A program made the translations under genes and the position numbers. Shown piece by piece: positions 42,108 to 42,177 of a stretch of DNA of 42,177 nucleotides. The notes beneath the pieces were generated by a model, which did no database searches, was not told the origin of the DNA, and worked only from the letters and a program-made list of their open reading frames with translations. The stretch is taken from the NCBI GenBank assembly GCA_900757205.1, contig CAAENA010000013.1, positions 1-42,177 on the forward strand, given 5' to 3'. Each line of letters opens with the position of its first letter. Within the stretch, counting starts at the first letter, position 1. This DNA is from an uncultured Collinsella sp. GTDB lineage: Bacteria; Actinomycetota; Coriobacteriia; Coriobacteriales; Coriobacteriaceae.

Positions 42108-42149
42108 TCGCTCATATGACCCAATCCGCTGTCAAGAGCCACAATGGCC

Positions 42150-42177
42150 CCGCCGACCGCTTGCAATCGGTCGGCGG
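42150..42177. terminator. Hairpin cut by the window end
   Basis: CCGCCGACCG (42150-42159) pairs fully with 42168-42177 across an eight-base loop. Any T-run lies beyond the window, so the terminator call is provisional. Confidence 0.5.

Overview
The window looks like a chromosomal segment of a Gram-positive, GC-rich member of the Coriobacteriia (Actinomycetota), most likely Collinsella. This rests on the high GC of the housekeeping genes, the rimP-nusA-infB-rbfA-nrnA-truB-ribF-dnaG-rpoD order, strong Shine-Dalgarno sites, and a primary sigma factor with a long acidic N-terminal part. The genus call is an inference from gene style and order; no rRNA is present.

Region 1 (about 1-10,130) is an AT-richer accessory block that reads as a defence island with many broken genes. 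It holds a two-gene CBASS module (CD-NTase plus two-helix SLATT effector), an Abi-alpha (DUF4393) gene with an adjoining membrane protein, a frameshifted Abi_2 remnant, an unrecognised 214-residue protein, an OLD-like ATPase with a TOPRIM domain, an intact Abi_2 gene with a HEPN RNase motif, fragments of what looks like one minus-strand family, and a DUF2188 gene. A stand-alone AAA ATPase with its own promoter (10,100-11,399) ends the block; its base composition is closer to the rest of the chromosome.

Region 2 (11,637-22,732) is one tightly coupled eight-gene operon for an exopolysaccharide of the Pel type. Order: PelD-like c-di-GMP receptor fused to a degenerate SDR domain, PelE-like, PelA-like deacetylase (DUF2194), PelF glycosyltransferase, PelG transporter, then CotH-type kinase lipoprotein, VTC-domain polyphosphate polymerase and DUF4956 membrane protein. 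Nearly every junction overlaps, so the last three genes probably work with the Pel machinery.

Region 3 (22,733-27,600) holds a LacI regulator, a cystathionine-synthase-like protein that lacks the PLP lysine, a ModE-like regulator and IMP dehydrogenase. They are separated by unusually large inverted-repeat elements.

Region 4 (27,620-41,966) is core: leuS, then rimP-nusA-infB-rbfA-nrnA-truB-ribF-dnaG from a clear promoter with a leader terminator, then rpoD. At least five long, mostly nested palindromic intergenic elements occur between 22.7 kb and the end of the window. Three share sequence or architecture and appear to be a dispersed repeat family.
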